A stretch of DNA of 64,000 nt from NCBI RefSeq assembly GCF_900186995.1, contig NZ_LT906463.1, positions 186,001 through 250,000 on the forward strand, written 5' to 3'. The translations under genes and the position numbers were made by a program. The stretch comes from Haemophilus pittmaniae (lineage in GTDB: Bacteria > Pseudomonadota > Gammaproteobacteria > Enterobacterales > Pasteurellaceae). Shown piece after piece: positions 1 through 9,961 of the stretch (the stretch's first letter is position 1; every line of letters starts with the position of its first letter). A model generated the notes under the pieces. That model was not told the DNA's origin. It did not search any database and saw nothing but the letters and a program-made list of their open reading frames with translations.

Positions 1-698
1 ATAGTGAAACCCGCGTGAAAGGTTTATTTGCAGTAGGCGAATGTGCCTCTTCCGGTTTACATGGTGCAAATCGTTTAGGTTCCAACTCCTTAGCTGAATT
101 AGTTGTGCTTGGCCGTGTAGCCGGTGAATATGCAGCGCAACGCGCAGTTGAAAACCACGCGGTAAATCAAGCGGCTGTTGATGCTCAGGCCAAAGATGTT
201 GTTGCTCGCTTAGAGGCATTGCATAAACAAGAAGGCAATGAATCCTGGTCGGTCATCCGTGATGAAATGGGTACCGTAATGGAAGAAGGTTGTGGTATTT
301 ATCGTGACCAAGAAAGTATGCAAAAAGCAGTGGATAAAATCGCCGAATTAAAAGAACGTTATAAACGAATTCGAGTTGCCGATAACTCCAGCGTGTTTAA
401 TACCGATGTACTATATACCGTAGAACTTGGTTATATTCTTGACGTAGCCCAAGCAATTGCTAACTCCGCTATTGAACGTAAAGAGTCCCGTGGTGCCCAT
501 CAACGTCTGGATTACACAGAACGTGATGATGTGAATTACTTAAAACACACCTTGGCTTACTACAATGAAAACGGCTCACCGCGCATTGAATATAGCCCAG
601 TGAAAATCACCAAATCCCAACCTGCAAAACGTGTTTATGGTGCAGAAGCAGAAGCTGCCGAAGCTGCTGCAAAAGCTAAGGAGAATGCAAATGGCTAA
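1..698 (+). CDS. frdA: Fumarate reductase flavoprotein subunit, C-terminal part (5' truncated by the window)
   Basis: FrdA is the FAD-carrying catalytic subunit of the membrane-bound quinol:fumarate reductase used in anaerobic respiration. The frame is open from base 3, so the gene begins outside the window. The visible part has the conserved [11 protein letters not shown] segment of the FAD domain early on, then the helical C-terminal domain with its Arg/Lys-rich end. The stop codon overlaps the frdB start (ATGGCTAA at 691-698), which suggests translational coupling. Followed by frdB, frdC and frdD in one operon. Identification is secure; the N-terminal FAD-binding part and active-site histidine region cannot be seen. 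Confidence 0.96.
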   Translation, partial: SETRVKGLFAVGECASSGLHGANRLGSNSLAELVVLGRVAGEYAAQRAVENHAVNQAAVDAQAKDVVARLEALHKQEGNESWSVIRDEMGTVMEEGCGIYRDQESMQKAVDKIAELKERYKRIRVADNSSVFNTDVLYTVELGYILDVAQAIANSAIERKESRGAHQRLDYTERDDVNYLKHTLAYYNENGSPRIEYSPVKITKSQPAKRVYGAEAEAAEAAAKAKENANG

Positions 699-1461
699 TT
701 CCCCGGTAATGAATGTTGAAATCTTGCGTTACAATCCTGAGGTTGATCAAGAGCCGCATCTTACGGCTTACCAAGTGCCTTATGACAATCAAACCTCATT
801 ATTGGATGCGTTAGGTTATATCAAAGATAAATTAGAGCCATCTCTCTCCTATCGTTGGTCATGCCGTATGGCAATCTGCGGTTCTTGTGGGATGATGGTA
901 AACAATAAACCTAAATTGGCCTGTAAAACCTTTTTACGTGATTACAGTGGCTATATGCGTATTGAGCCGCTTGCTAATTTCCCAATTGAACGCGATTTAG
1001 TCGTTGATTTAAGCCACTTTATCGAAAGTTTAGAGGCAATTAAACCTTATATCATTGGCAACGAAGCTCCGGCATTAGATGGCAAACCTCACCCATCCAA
1101 AGAGTTACAAGTTAGCCGTACCAAACAAACTCCGGCACAACTTGAAAAATATCGTCAATTCTCGATGTGTATCAACTGTGGTTTATGCTATGCCGCTTGT
1201 CCACAATTTGGTCTAAATCCGGAATTTATCGGTCCGGCAGCCATCACAATGGCGCACCGTTATAATCTGGATAACCGCGATCATGGTAAACAATCACGGA
1301 TGCCGATTCTTAACGGTAAAAATGGGGTTTGGTCTTGTACCTTTGTAGGTTATTGCTCTGAAGTTTGTCCTAAACACGTGGATCCAGCTGCAGCTATTAA
1401 CCAAGGCAAAGTGGAAAGTGCCAAAGATTATGTCATCTCAATGCTCAAACCAAAAGGTTAA
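691..1461 (+). CDS. frdB: Fumarate reductase iron-sulfur subunit
   Basis: Passes electrons from membrane quinol to FrdA. The 256-residue protein has an N-terminal [2Fe-2S] ferredoxin fold with Cys58, Cys63, Cys66 and Cys78. The C-terminal part carries the second and third cluster ligands: Cys160/163/166 with Cys226 fit the [4Fe-4S] site, and Cys170/216/222 fit the [3Fe-4S] site, as in the E. coli enzyme. I chose the ATG at 691 because AAGGAG lies just upstream (678-683) and the protein then has the normal length; the frame also stays open upstream, inside frdA. It overlaps the frdA stop by 8 bases. Confidence 0.97.
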   Translation: MANSPVMNVEILRYNPEVDQEPHLTAYQVPYDNQTSLLDALGYIKDKLEPSLSYRWSCRMAICGSCGMMVNNKPKLACKTFLRDYSGYMRIEPLANFPIERDLVVDLSHFIESLEAIKPYIIGNEAPALDGKPHPSKELQVSRTKQTPAQLEKYRQFSMCINCGLCYAACPQFGLNPEFIGPAAITMAHRYNLDNRDHGKQSRMPILNGKNGVWSCTFVGYCSEVCPKHVDPAAAINQGKVESAKDYVISMLKPKG

Positions 1462-1472
1462 GGGGAAAGGAT

Positions 1473-1883
1473 ATGTCAGTAACTGTGAGTAAACGTAAAA
1501 AATACACACGCCCGGTCACCTCAACCTGGTGGAATAAATTGGATTTCTACAAAGCCTATATGCTTCGTGAAGCCACTTCTATTTTTGCTGTTTGGTTTTG
1601 CATCGTATTACTTTATGGCGTGTTGTGCCTCGCTAGTAATCCAATGCCGGGCATGGGCATTTTCGACTTCATCGGTTTCCTAAAAAATCCGATTGTAGTC
1701 TTCCTTAATATCATTACTTTAGTGGCAACCTTATACCACACCGTCACTTACTTCCTGATGACACCAAAAGTAATGAACATCATTGTAAAAAATGAACGTC
1801 TACCGCACTATGTAGTACGCAATCTACTTTGGGCGGTTACTGCCTTAGTCAGCGTTGTGGCGTTAGTATTGGCTTATATCTAG
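1473..1883 (+). CDS. frdC: Fumarate reductase membrane anchor subunit C
   Basis: One of two hydrophobic anchors that hold FrdAB on the inner membrane and form the menaquinol sites. The 136-residue protein has a basic N-terminal cytoplasmic segment and three hydrophobic helices (roughly residues 30-55, 65-90 and 112-135). Length and gene order match FrdC. It starts 11 bases after frdB with AGGGGAAAGG before the ATG, and is followed 9 bases later by frdD. Confidence 0.95.
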   Translation: MSVTVSKRKKYTRPVTSTWWNKLDFYKAYMLREATSIFAVWFCIVLLYGVLCLASNPMPGMGIFDFIGFLKNPIVVFLNIITLVATLYHTVTYFLMTPKVMNIIVKNERLPHYVVRNLLWAVTALVSVVALVLAYI

Positions 1884-1892
1884 GGGGAAAGC

Positions 1893-2237
1893 ATGGTTGA
1901 TCAAAATCCAAAACGTTCCGGTGAACCACCGGTCTGGTTGATGTTCGGTGCCGGCGGTACGGTAAGTGCCATTTTCTTCCCGGTTGTCATTTTAATTATC
2001 GGTTTATTATTGCCTTTCGGTTTGGTCGATCCGGCCAACCTGGTCATTTTTGCCTATTCTTGGATTGGTAAAATCGTATTGTTAGTACTCACCATTTTCC
2101 CAATGTGGTGTGGCCTACACCGTATTCATCACGGTATGCACGATTTAAAAATCCATGTTCCGGCTGGCGGTTTTATTTTCTACGGTTTAGCGACGATTTA
2201 TACCGTTTGGGTATTATTCGCAGTGTTAAGTCTATAA
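1893..2237 (+). CDS. frdD: Fumarate reductase membrane anchor subunit D
   Basis: Second anchor of the quinol:fumarate reductase complex. It has 114 residues with three hydrophobic stretches (about 20-45, 60-80 and 93-113). The segment with closely spaced histidines (HRIHHGMHD) before the last helix is typical of FrdD. RBS GGGGGAAAGC precedes the ATG. Last gene of the operon; a strong hairpin terminator follows about 20 bases after the stop. Confidence 0.95.
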   Translation: MVDQNPKRSGEPPVWLMFGAGGTVSAIFFPVVILIIGLLLPFGLVDPANLVIFAYSWIGKIVLLVLTIFPMWCGLHRIHHGMHDLKIHVPAGGFIFYGLATIYTVWVLFAVLSL

Positions 2238-2258
2238 ATCAGCTATGAATTAACCGAT

Positions 2259-2287
2259 AAAAAACGCACCCTTGGGTGCGTTTTTTT
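2259..2287. terminator. Bidirectional terminator between frdD and ypfJ
   Basis: Perfect stem ACGCACCC/GGGTGCGT with a tiny loop, flanked by A-run on the left and T-run on the right. It lies between convergent genes, so it can end transcription from both frdD (plus) and ypfJ (minus). Confidence 0.9.
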
Positions 2288-2294
2288 ACTTTGT

Positions 2295-3128
2295 TTAATC
2301 ATTATTAAAAGTATCACATCGTGCAGGATCACCACTTTGTAACCCTTTTCTAAACCAGCTCAAACGTTGTGCCGAAGTACCATGCGTAAAACTATCCGGC
2401 ACCACATAACCCTGGCTGCGTTTTTGCAAACGATCATCACCTACGGCTTCCGCTGCTTTAAAGGCTTTTTCCTCATCGCCTAGTTCAAATAATCCACTCT
2501 TCACCGCACTCCTTGCCCAAACACCGGCAAAGCAGTCTGCTTGTAATTCTAATTTAACTGAAAGCTGATTAGCCGTTTTGCTGTCAGATTTCTGCCGTAA
2601 TCGATTTACCTGTGGCAAAATACCTAACAGATTCTGCACATGATGACCAACTTCGTGAGCAATCACATAAGCAAACGCCGAATCCCCCGCTGCGCCCAAT
2701 TTATTTTTCATTTCCTGATAAAAAGACAAATCCAAATAAACCTGATTGTCATTCGGGCAATAAAATGGCCCCATTGCAGCCTGTCCGGTACCACAAGCTG
2801 TGGAAGTATAACCGCTATAAAGCACTAAGGTTGGATTGGCATAACGTTTACCCATTCTCTGAAAATACCCTTGCCAACTGTCCTCTGTGCTAGCCAACAC
2901 AGTACGGGAAAGATCCTCTAAGTGAATTTCCTCGCTTGAGCTTTGTCTGCTTTCTGTGGGTTGATTTAAACCGCCAACATCCACTAAACCGGTTAAATCG
3001 ACACCATAATAGGCTCCGACCAATACAATAATCAGTCCGATAATACCGCCTTTTCCGCCGCCAAAATTACCTCCGCTGCCACGTCGGTCATCAACATTAT
3101 CACTCCGGCGATGTCCCTCTAAACGCAT
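2295..3128 (-). CDS. ypfJ: YpfJ-family neutral zinc metallopeptidase
   Basis: Membrane-anchored putative zinc metallopeptidase of the YpfJ family; its substrate is unknown. The start at 3128 gives 277 residues and is preceded by GAGGT; the frame also extends to 3206 but the first 26 codons lack a family counterpart and a ribosome site. Residues 1-30 are charged and Gly-rich, about 31-48 form one transmembrane helix followed by YYGVDLTGL, and the catalytic HEVGHH motif lies near residue 160, with a downstream LELQADCFAGV segment likely supplying a third ligand. The PDSFTHG segment near the C terminus is also conserved in the family. Confidence 0.93.
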   Translation of the reverse strand: MRLEGHRRSDNVDDRRGSGGNFGGGKGGIIGLIIVLVGAYYGVDLTGLVDVGGLNQPTESRQSSSEEIHLEDLSRTVLASTEDSWQGYFQRMGKRYANPTLVLYSGYTSTACGTGQAAMGPFYCPNDNQVYLDLSFYQEMKNKLGAAGDSAFAYVIAHEVGHHVQNLLGILPQVNRLRQKSDSKTANQLSVKLELQADCFAGVWARSAVKSGLFELGDEEKAFKAAEAVGDDRLQKRSQGYVVPDSFTHGTSAQRLSWFRKGLQSGDPARCDTFNND

Positions 3129-3218
3129 AATTACCTCGTAGTATTCAATTGAGGGGCGCATTCTATCAAAATCCGTTGGGATTTCCTCAAACAATTCAAC
3201 ACTCATTCCTAAAAAGAA

Positions 3219-3240
3219 CTAACCCATTGATTTTAGTAGT
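3219..3240 (-). repeat. Partial copy (left end) of the 61-bp intergenic repeat
   Basis: Read on the minus strand this is ACTAAAATCAATGGGTTA, closely matching the left end of the divergent copy at 16049-16110. It abuts a full copy at 3246-3307. Confidence 0.5.
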
Positions 3241-3245
3241 GTTAT

Positions 3246-3307
3246 AAACGCCTCTCCGATTTTAAAAGTTTTGCAAAAACAGCACATAAGTCATTGATTT
3301 TATTATA
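3246..3307 (-). repeat. 61-bp intergenic repeat, copy 1
   Basis: On the minus strand it begins TAATAAAATCAATGACTTA and ends GAGAGGCGTTT. It sits in the 321-bp gap between the divergent genes ypfJ and lysM, so it is the one copy not on the 3' side of a gene. It may overlap the promoter region of either gene. Confidence 0.85.
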
Positions 3308-3449
3308 ATTGATTTCAAATTCACAATTTTGCATTTTTTTCGTGCTGAATGTTGAACTATTTGCCGTTTTACCTGACCAAAAGTCGCCGTTGTCAAATGA
3401 TAAAACGTCACGGCAGAAATTATTTTCAACCAACAAAAAGGAACAAATT

Positions 3450-3890
3450 ATGGGTTTATTCGATTTTGTCAGCGATATCGGTAAAAAAGTATTTTCTAAA
3501 GAAGAAGATGCATCAAAAGCCGTCACCGACCACATCAATGCCGACAATCCAGGGATTGAAAATCTTAATGTGAGCGTACAAAACGGTACTGCAACCATTC
3601 ATGGCGTAGCTTCGACTGCTGCTGCGTTAGAAAAAGCCGTTCTCATGGCTGGCAACATCCAAGGTATCAGCAATGTAACCATTAATGCCGATATCGGTAA
3701 CGGGGAATCCTTGGCGGGTGACGATGCCTTTTATGTTATTCAAAAAGGTGACACCCTTTGGAAAATTGCCGAAACCCACTACGGTAATGGTGCCAAATAT
3801 ACTGCAATCGTAGATGCCAACAGAGAAGTTATCAAAGATGCGGATAAGATCTTCCCTGGTCAAAAAATCCGTTTACCAAAATCGCTTTAA
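3450..3890 (+). CDS. lysM: BON and LysM domain protein (YgaU/Kbp-like)
   Basis: Cytoplasmic-looking 146-residue protein with no signal peptide. Residues 1-90 contain a BON domain and residues about 95-146 a LysM domain (YVIQKGDTLWKIA...PGQKIRLP). Domain order and length match E. coli YgaU, reported as a potassium-binding protein (Kbp). The ATG at 3450 has AAAAGGAAC just upstream and gives the family's usual N terminus (MGLFDFV); the reading frame is open further upstream but without support. Monocistronic, followed by its own terminator. Confidence 0.92.
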   Translation: MGLFDFVSDIGKKVFSKEEDASKAVTDHINADNPGIENLNVSVQNGTATIHGVASTAAALEKAVLMAGNIQGISNVTINADIGNGESLAGDDAFYVIQKGDTLWKIAETHYGNGAKYTAIVDANREVIKDADKIFPGQKIRLPKSL

Positions 3891-3906
3891 TCATTAACAA
3901 AATATG

Positions 3907-3936
3907 AAAGTGCAGCCTTAGAGCTGCACTTTTTTA
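3907..3936 (+). terminator. Terminator of lysM
   Basis: Stem AAAGTGCAGC/GCTGCACTTT with a short loop, followed by TTTTTT. Confidence 0.88.
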
Positions 3937-4101
3937 TGTGCGATATTGCCGATAAAATACCCAAAACCGACTGAATGTCGGGGATTTTTGCGGTTTCTAT
4001 CGACTGTTCGATTTTCTTTCGCTATAATTCGGCGGTTTTTTATTTCTTAACAACGTGTTCGGTGTGGTTTTTACCGAGTGCAACATTAATTGAGGTTACA
4101 A

Positions 4102-5400
4102 ATGTCATTAAATATTGAAACAACTCAAGGTTTAGAGCGTCGTGTGACGATCACCGTTCCGGCTGAAACCGTAGAAAAAGCGATCCGTGAAGAATTCAAA
4201 CGCGCAGCTAAAAATGTGCGCGTAGACGGTTTCCGTAAAGGCCACGTTCCGGCTCACATTATTGAACAACGTTTTGGCGCATCTATCCGTCAAGATGTAC
4301 TAAATGATCTATTACCTCGTCATTTCTTTGACGCGGTTATTGCAGAAAAAATCAACATTGCAGGTCGTCCGACTTTTGCAATCGAAACCTTTGAAGCTGG
4401 TAAAGATTTAGCTTTCACTGCAACTTTTGAAGTATATCCAGAAGTGGAATTAAAAGGTTTAGAAAACATTAAAGTTGAAAAACCAACCGTAGAAATCAAC
4501 GAAACCGATGTCGACAATATGATCGATGTATTACGTAAACAACAAGCTACTTGGGCTGAAAGCAACGATGCAGCGAAAGCGGATTCCCGTGTAACTATCG
4601 ATTTCGTCGGTTCTGTTGACGGTGAAGAATTCGATGGTGGCAAAGCTTCCGACTTCGTATTATTCATGGGCCAAGGTCGTATGATTCCAGGATTCGAAGA
4701 TGGCATCGTTGGTCACAAAGCAGGCGAACAATTCGATATCAATGTGACTTTCCCAGCGGAATATCATGCTGAAAACTTAAAAGGTAAAGACGCGAAATTT
4801 GCGATCACCTTGAAAAAAGTAGAAGAAATGGAATTACCGGAACTTACCGATGAATTCGTTGCTAAATTTGGTCCTAACACCAAAACTGTTGCCGATTTAC
4901 GTGCAGAAATCCGTAAAAACATGGAACGTGAATTAAAAAATGCATTGGTTTCCCGCGTTAAACAACAAGTGATCAATGGCTTAATCGAACAAAACCCTAT
5001 TGATGTTCCAGCTTCAGCGATTGAAGAGGAAATCAATGTGTTACGTAACCAAGCTGCACAACGTTTTGGTGGTAATGCACAACAAGCAGCACAATTACCA
5101 CGTGAATTATTTGAAGCTGATGCAAAACGTCGCGTGCAAGTCGGTTTATTGTTCTCTGAAGTGATCAAATCAAACGAATTAAAAGTTGATGATGAACGCG
5201 CGAAAGCAATGATTGCCGATATCGCATCAGCTTATGAACAACCGGCTGAAGTGATCGAATACTACAGCAAAAACGAAGAATTGATGAACAATATTCGTAA
5301 TGTAGTGTTGGAAGAACAAGCCGTTGATGCAGTATTAGCAAAAGCGCAAGTTACTGAAAAACCATCTAGCTTCAATGAAATTATGAATCCACAAGCATAA
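4102..5400 (+). CDS. tig: Trigger factor, ribosome-associated chaperone and prolyl isomerase
   Basis: Binds nascent chains at the ribosome exit tunnel. The 432-residue length is identical to the E. coli protein. Order: N-terminal ribosome-binding domain with the signature GFRKGHVP near residues 43-50, FKBP-type isomerase domain (about 150-245; [13 protein letters not shown] and [13 protein letters not shown] are visible), then the helical C-terminal chaperone arms. The ATG at 4102 is preceded by TGAGGTTACAA; a TTG four codons upstream is a weaker alternative. It lies upstream of clpP-clpX, the usual gammaproteobacterial order, but a terminator-like hairpin separates them. Confidence 0.97.
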   Translation: MSLNIETTQGLERRVTITVPAETVEKAIREEFKRAAKNVRVDGFRKGHVPAHIIEQRFGASIRQDVLNDLLPRHFFDAVIAEKINIAGRPTFAIETFEAGKDLAFTATFEVYPEVELKGLENIKVEKPTVEINETDVDNMIDVLRKQQATWAESNDAAKADSRVTIDFVGSVDGEEFDGGKASDFVLFMGQGRMIPGFEDGIVGHKAGEQFDINVTFPAEYHAENLKGKDAKFAITLKKVEEMELPELTDEFVAKFGPNTKTVADLRAEIRKNMERELKNALVSRVKQQVINGLIEQNPIDVPASAIEEEINVLRNQAAQRFGGNAQQAAQLPRELFEADAKRRVQVGLLFSEVIKSNELKVDDERAKAMIADIASAYEQPAEVIEYYSKNEELMNNIRNVVLEEQAVDAVLAKAQVTEKPSSFNEIMNPQA

Positions 5401-5420
5401 TTTTTTCACTTTACGCATAG

Positions 5421-5479
5421 AAATGCGGTTGATTTTTTAAAGTTTCGAAAACTGCAAAAAATCACCGCATTTTTGTTTT
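5421..5479 (+). terminator. Probable terminator of tig
   Basis: Inverted repeat AAATGCGG..TGATTTTTT / AAAAAATCA..CCGCATTT with a loop of about 17 bases, then TTTTTGTTTTT. The core is one base away from the uptake signal (AAATGCGGT versus AAGTGCGGT). Confidence 0.7.
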
Positions 5480-5534
5480 TAGCGTATTTCGGATAGAATA
5501 TGCGCGTTTTTTTATACTGAATTTCGAGGAACAA

Positions 5535-6122
5535 ATGAGTGTAATTCCTATGGTCGTCGAGCAAACCTCCCGCGGTGAGCGCTCTTACGATATTTATTCG
5601 CGTCTATTAAAAGAACGCGTTATCTTTTTAAGCGGCGAAGTTGAAGACCACATGGCCAACCTAATTGTGGCACAACTGCTTTTCTTAGAATCTGAAGATC
5701 CCGATAAAGATATTAATATCTACATCAATTCGCCTGGTGGCTCTGTTACAGCGGGAATGGCAATCTACGACACCATGCAATTTATCAAGCCCGATGTGCG
5801 AACATTGTGTATTGGTCAAGCTTGCTCAATGGGGGCATTTTTATTAGCCGGGGGGACTGCAGGCAAACGCGCGGCATTACCTAATGCCCGTGTGATGATT
5901 CACCAACCATTGGGTGGTTTCCGCGGACAAGCCTCGGATATTCAAATTCATGCACAAGAAATCTTAAAGATCAAGCAAACCTTAAATGATCGTTTAGCAT
6001 TCCATACCGGGCAAAGCATCGAACGCATTGAAAAAGACACCGACCGAGATAATTTTATGTCGGCACAAGAAGCCAAAGATTACGGTCTCGTTGATGCTGT
6101 TTTGCTAAAACGTGAAGGATAA
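5535..6122 (+). CDS. clpP: ATP-dependent Clp protease proteolytic subunit
   Basis: Serine protease that forms the double-heptamer chamber and degrades substrates unfolded by ClpX or ClpA. The catalytic triad is visible: Ser98 in GQACSMGAF, His123 in MIHQPLGG and Asp172. The 195-residue length is typical. The start at 5535 has CGAGGAAC upstream, with a short propeptide before the conserved [11 protein letters not shown]. clpX begins five bases after the stop, so the two are cotranscribed. Confidence 0.98.
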   Translation: MSVIPMVVEQTSRGERSYDIYSRLLKERVIFLSGEVEDHMANLIVAQLLFLESEDPDKDINIYINSPGGSVTAGMAIYDTMQFIKPDVRTLCIGQACSMGAFLLAGGTAGKRAALPNARVMIHQPLGGFRGQASDIQIHAQEILKIKQTLNDRLAFHTGQSIERIEKDTDRDNFMSAQEAKDYGLVDAVLLKREG

Positions 6123-6126
6123 AATC

Positions 6127-7374
6127 ATGACAACTGAAGATAAAGATAAAAACCTCCACTGCTCTTTTTGTGGCAAACCTAAAAATGAAGTGAATAAACT
6201 CATCGCTGGTACCGAAGGATATATTTGTAACGAATGTATCGATCTGTGCCATGGAATGCTGCTTAATGAATCAGATAGCGTTAGTAGCCCAGAAAAAGCA
6301 GCGGAAAATGAACCTTTACCAACCCCTCATCAGATCCGTCAACATCTAGATGATTATGTTATCGGTCAGGACTATGCCAAAAAGGTATTGTCCGTTGCGG
6401 TCTATAATCATTACAAAAGATTGCGTTCAAACCATCAAACCAATGATGTGGAATTAGGCAAAAGCAATATTTTACTTATTGGCCCTACCGGTAGTGGTAA
6501 AACCCTACTTGCCCAAACCTTGGCTCGTCGCCTGAACGTACCTTTTGCTATGGCTGATGCAACAACATTAACCGAGGCCGGCTACGTAGGCGAAGATGTA
6601 GAAAATGTCTTGCAAAAACTGCTGCAAAATAGTGAATACGACGTCAAGAAAGCTGAACAAGGTATTATTTACATTGATGAAATCGATAAGATCAGCCGCA
6701 AATCTGAAAGCGCCTCCATCACGCGAGATGTTTCTGGTGAAGGCGTACAACAAGCCTTGTTAAAACTGATCGAAGGGACTATTTCTAATATTCCGCCACA
6801 AGGAGGAAGAAAACACCCGCAGCAGGAAATGACTCAATTAGATACTTCCAAGATCCTATTTATTTGCGGCGGCGCGTTTGCCGGCTTGGATAAAATCATA
6901 GCCAAACGAAGCCAAAACCATACCGGTATCGGTTTTGATGCAAAAGTAGAAAAAGAGTCAGAAAAAGCCTCTCTTTCCGAACTATTCCGTCAAGTTGAAC
7001 CGGGTGATTTAATGAAATTCGGTTTAATCCCCGAGTTTATCGGTCGTTTACCAATGATTGCACCGTTAAGCGAATTGGATGAAGCGGCATTAATCAGCAT
7101 TCTTACCCAACCCAAAAACGCCTTGGTAAAACAATATCAAGCGTTATTCGGTTTAGAGAATGTGGAATTAGAATTTACCACAGATGCATTACAAGCCATT
7201 GCTGAAAAAGCATTGCAGCGAAAAACTGGGGCTCGAGGTCTACGTTCCATCGTTGAGGCGATTCTGTTGGATACAATGTACGATTTACCATCCATTGAAA
7301 ATCTACGGAAAGTCATCGTCACTAAGGAAACGGTTACCGAGGATCAAAAACCGCTTTTAGAATATAAAAATTAA
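6127..7374 (+). CDS. clpX: ClpX, unfoldase subunit of the Clp protease
   Basis: AAA+ unfoldase partner of ClpP. The 415-residue protein has an N-terminal C4 zinc-binding domain (Cys12, Cys15, Cys34, Cys37), Walker A GPTGSGKT at 119-126, Walker B IYIDEIDK at 181-188 and the C-terminal small domain with GARGLRS. The start at 6127 is preceded by GAAGGAT that overlaps the end of clpP; a GTG at 6112 would add five residues inside clpP and is less likely. Confidence 0.98.
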   Translation: MTTEDKDKNLHCSFCGKPKNEVNKLIAGTEGYICNECIDLCHGMLLNESDSVSSPEKAAENEPLPTPHQIRQHLDDYVIGQDYAKKVLSVAVYNHYKRLRSNHQTNDVELGKSNILLIGPTGSGKTLLAQTLARRLNVPFAMADATTLTEAGYVGEDVENVLQKLLQNSEYDVKKAEQGIIYIDEIDKISRKSESASITRDVSGEGVQQALLKLIEGTISNIPPQGGRKHPQQEMTQLDTSKILFICGGAFAGLDKIIAKRSQNHTGIGFDAKVEKESEKASLSELFRQVEPGDLMKFGLIPEFIGRLPMIAPLSELDEAALISILTQPKNALVKQYQALFGLENVELEFTTDALQAIAEKALQRKTGARGLRSIVEAILLDTMYDLPSIENLRKVIVTKETVTEDQKPLLEYKN

Positions 7375-7380
7375 CCTCTG

Positions 7381-7439
7381 TCGCGATTGTTTTACCGATT
7401 TTCCATAGGAAAAGCCAAAAGAAAATGATACAATCGCGG
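7381..7439. other. Nested inverted repeat between clpX and secE
   Basis: Outer arms CGCGATTGT (7382-7390) and ACAATCGCG (7430-7438) are perfect complements; inside them TTTTCC and GGAAAA form a second hairpin. It may end clpX transcription (TTCTTTTA follows). TGATACAAT overlaps the right arm and could be the -10 region for secE-nusG. Function is inferred only. Confidence 0.5.
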
Positions 7440-7482
7440 CTCTTTTACTATTGACTATTTTATTTAATAAACGGATTCCATC

Positions 7483-7899
7483 ATGGCAACTGAAATTGTT
7501 GAGAAAAAGAAAAACGCTGCCGAACCTTCTTTTGAAGGAAAATCTAAAAAATTAAACATCTTCTTGTGGGTTTTGGTTGTTATCTTTTTTACAGCCGCCG
7601 CAGTCGGTAATATTTATTTCGAAAAACGTTTTTCATTACCGATTCGCGTAATCGGCGTTACTGTCGCAGTCCTTATCGCGTTAGGTTTAGCGGCGATCAC
7701 TAATCAAGGAAACAAATTCCTTACTTTCTTTAAAGAAGCGAAAGTAGAAGCACGTAAAGTCGTTTGGCCTAATCGTCAAGAAGCCCGTCAAACTACCTTA
7801 ATCGTGGTTGCGGTAACTGTAATTACCTCACTTTTCTTCTGGGCTATCGATTCAATTATCGTGTCCGTAATTAATTTTTTAACTGATTTGAGATTCTAA
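7483..7899 (+). CDS. secE: Preprotein translocase subunit SecE
   Basis: Essential clamp subunit of the SecYEG channel in the inner membrane. The 138-residue protein has three hydrophobic helices (about 25-42, 48-69, 103-128), the longer gammaproteobacterial form, and the conserved cytoplasmic segment [17 protein letters not shown] before the last helix. nusG starts two bases after the stop, the standard secE-nusG operon. Confidence 0.97.
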   Translation: MATEIVEKKKNAAEPSFEGKSKKLNIFLWVLVVIFFTAAAVGNIYFEKRFSLPIRVIGVTVAVLIALGLAAITNQGNKFLTFFKEAKVEARKVVWPNRQEARQTTLIVVAVTVITSLFFWAIDSIIVSVINFLTDLRF

Positions 7900-7901
7900 T
7901 A

Positions 7902-8459
7902 ATGACTGAAACAACCGTATCGAAAAAACGCTGGTATGTGTTACAGGCATTCTCCGGTTTTGAAGGCCGTGTTGCTGCTACTTTGCGTGAATACATCAAA
8001 CAATACCAAATGGAAGATCAGTTTGGCGAAGTGTTAGTACCGACCGAAGAAGTAGTTGAGAATGTCGCAGGTAAACGTCGCAAAAGCGAACGTAAATTCT
8101 TCCCGGGTTATGTGTTAGTAGAAATGGAAATGAATGACGACACATGGCACTTGGTAAAAAGTATTCCACGCGTAATGGGCTTTATCGGTGGAACACCAGA
8201 TAAACCGGCACCGATTTCTAAACGCGAAGCGGATATGATTTTAAATCGTTTAGAACAAACCTCCGATAAGCCACGCCATCGTAATGAATATCATCCTGGT
8301 GAGGAAATTCGCGTAACTGAAGGACCGTTTGCCGACTTCAATGGTACCGTGGAAGAAGTTGATTACGAAAAAGGCCGCTTAAAAGTATCCGTATCTATCT
8401 TTGGTCGAGCAACTCCAGTTGAATTGGAATTTAGCCAAGTAGAAAAACAAAACGGTTAA
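7902..8459 (+). CDS. nusG: Transcription termination/antitermination factor NusG
   Basis: Binds RNA polymerase and links it to Rho or to the ribosome. The 185-residue protein has the N-terminal NGN domain ([13 protein letters not shown], then [10 protein letters not shown]) and the C-terminal KOW domain ([22 protein letters not shown]). It starts directly after secE and is followed by a strong terminator that separates it from rplK. Confidence 0.98.
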   Translation: MTETTVSKKRWYVLQAFSGFEGRVAATLREYIKQYQMEDQFGEVLVPTEEVVENVAGKRRKSERKFFPGYVLVEMEMNDDTWHLVKSIPRVMGFIGGTPDKPAPISKREADMILNRLEQTSDKPRHRNEYHPGEEIRVTEGPFADFNGTVEEVDYEKGRLKVSVSIFGRATPVELEFSQVEKQNG

Positions 8460-8471
8460 TCCCATTATAGG

Positions 8472-8506
8472 AAAAAGAGGAGAAATCATTTTCTCCTCTT
8501 TTTTTT
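8472..8506 (+). terminator. Terminator of secE-nusG
   Basis: AAAAAGAGGAGAA/TTCTCCTCTTTTT stem with a short loop followed by a run of eight T. Confidence 0.92.
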
Positions 8507-8568
8507 GTGCATATCATTAAAGAGTAATGATTAACCATCGTAAAACAACATAAACTGACTAAAAACGC

Positions 8569-8597
8569 TTGAAAAATGTGCGAGTTTTTTATAAAAT
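8569..8597 (+). promoter_or_regulatory. Probable sigma70 promoter of rplK-rplA
   Basis: TTGAAA (8569-8574), 17-base spacer, TAAAAT (8592-8597), followed by a GC-rich start region about 110 bases before the rplK start codon. Confidence 0.6.
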
Positions 8598-8639
8598 CCG
8601 CGCTCTCAATGTGGGCCATTTATTGGCTCACATTTTTGT

Positions 8640-8710
8640 GTAGCACATCGTGCTTTTTATCATCGGGGAGCTAGTAATAGCGCTATCACCCACTTAGAGG
8701 AAACTTAAAA
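8640..8710 (+). promoter_or_regulatory. rplK leader, probable L1 autoregulatory site
   Basis: The stretch GGGGAGCTAG..TAGCGCTATCACCCA (8665-8692) can fold into a short internal-loop helix just before the ribosome site. In E. coli, L1 represses the L11 operon by binding a leader element that mimics its 23S site. Placement and motif fit that model; binding itself is inferred. Confidence 0.45.
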
Positions 8711-9139
8711 ATGGCAAAAAAAGTCCAAGCATACGTTAAGTTGCAAGTTGCAGCTGGTATGGCTAACCCATCACCGCCAGTTGGTCCTGCATTAGGTCAA
8801 CAAGGTGTGAACATCATGGAATTCTGTAAAGCATTCAACGCTCGTACTGAGAGCTTAGAGAAAGGTTTACCAATTCCAGTTGTTATCACTGTATATGCAG
8901 ACCGTTCATTCACTTTCATCACTAAAACTCCACCGGCAGCTGTATTATTGAAAAAAGCCGCAGGTATCAAATCTGGTTCCGGTAAACCGAACAAAGATAA
9001 AGTGGGTAAAGTGACTTTAGATCAAATCCGTCAAATCGCTGAAACTAAAGCAGCAGATATGACTGGTGCGACTATCGAAACTAAAATGAAATCAATTGCT
9101 GGTACTGCTCGCTCTATGGGCTTAGTGGTGGAGGAATAA
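8711..9139 (+). CDS. rplK: 50S ribosomal protein L11
   Basis: Builds the GTPase-associated region of the large subunit with 23S rRNA. The 142-residue protein is near-identical in layout to family members: Pro-rich N-terminal domain ([20 protein letters not shown]), then the RNA-binding C-terminal domain ([11 protein letters not shown]). Codons are strongly biased to the common set, as expected for a highly expressed gene. AGAGGAAAC precedes the ATG, and rplA follows after four bases. Confidence 0.98.
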
Positions 9140-9143
9140 TACG

Positions 9144-9833
9144 ATGGCTAAATTGACTAAAAAAATGAAAGCAATCAAAGCTGGCGTAGATTCTACTAAA
9201 GCATACGAAATCAACGAAGCAATCGCGGTATTAAAACAATTCGCAACTGCTAAATTCGTTGAAAGTGTTGACGTTGCAGTAAACTTAGGTATCGATCCTC
9301 GTAAATCTGACCAAAACGTTCGTGGTGCAACTGTATTACCACACGGTACTGGTCGTGAAGTACGCGTAGCTGTGTTCACTCAAGGTGCTAACGCAGATGC
9401 TGCTAAAGAAGCTGGTGCTGATTTAGTAGGTATGGAAGATTTAGCAGAGCAAATCAAAAAAGGCGAAATGAACTTTGATGTTGTTATCGCTTCTCCTGAT
9501 GCAATGCGTGTTGTTGGTCAATTAGGTCAAGTATTAGGCCCACGTGGTTTAATGCCAAACCCTAAAGTTGGTACCGTAACACCAAACGTTGCTGAAGCGG
9601 TGAAAAATGCTAAATCTGGTCAGATCCGTTATCGTAACGATAAAAACGGTATCATCCACACAACTATTGGTAAAGCGAACTTCTCTGAAGTTCAATTAAA
9701 AGAAAACCTTCAAGCATTATTGGCTGCTTTAAACAAAGCTAAACCAACCACTGCAAAAGGTATCTTTATCAAGAAAGTAAGCATCTCTACTACTATGGGT
9801 GCTGGTGTGGCTGTTGATCAAGCTTCACTTTAA
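9144..9833 (+). CDS. rplA: 50S ribosomal protein L1
   Basis: Forms the mobile L1 stalk at the ribosomal E site and is the expected autorepressor of the rplK-rplA mRNA. The 229-residue length matches, and the L1 signature region around [13 protein letters not shown] is present. It starts four bases after rplK with GTGGAGGAAT upstream. A terminator and a copy of the 61-bp repeat follow. Confidence 0.98.
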
Positions 9834-9847
9834 GCTTAACTAAGTAC

Positions 9848-9878
9848 AAAAAACCGCATTTTTCAATGCGGTTTTTTT
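9848..9878 (+). terminator. Terminator of rplK-rplA
   Basis: AAAACCGCATT/AATGCGGTTTT stem with a short loop and T-run; the core resembles a degenerate uptake-signal pair (AAATGCGGT-like). Confidence 0.9.
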
Positions 9879-9894
9879 ATTTTTATAGCATTTA

Positions 9895-9955
9895 TAATAA
9901 AATCAATGACTTAGCATTGATTTTTCCCAAAACTCTGAAAAACAAGATGGCGTTT
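9895..9955 (+). repeat. 61-bp intergenic repeat, copy 2
   Basis: Begins TAATAAAATCAATGACTTA and ends GATGGCGTTT. Here the left half is a perfect inverted repeat: AAAATCAATG and CATTGATTTT around ACTTAG. It begins 16 bases after the rplA terminator and ends six bases before the stop codon of convergent mutM. Confidence 0.9.
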
Positions 9956-9961
9956 TGCAGC

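Noticed and set aside
3242..3598. 118-residue open frame on minus overlapping the lysM start
   Set aside because: It runs antisense to lysM and through repeat copy 1; no ribosome site, codon bias or protein family supports it.
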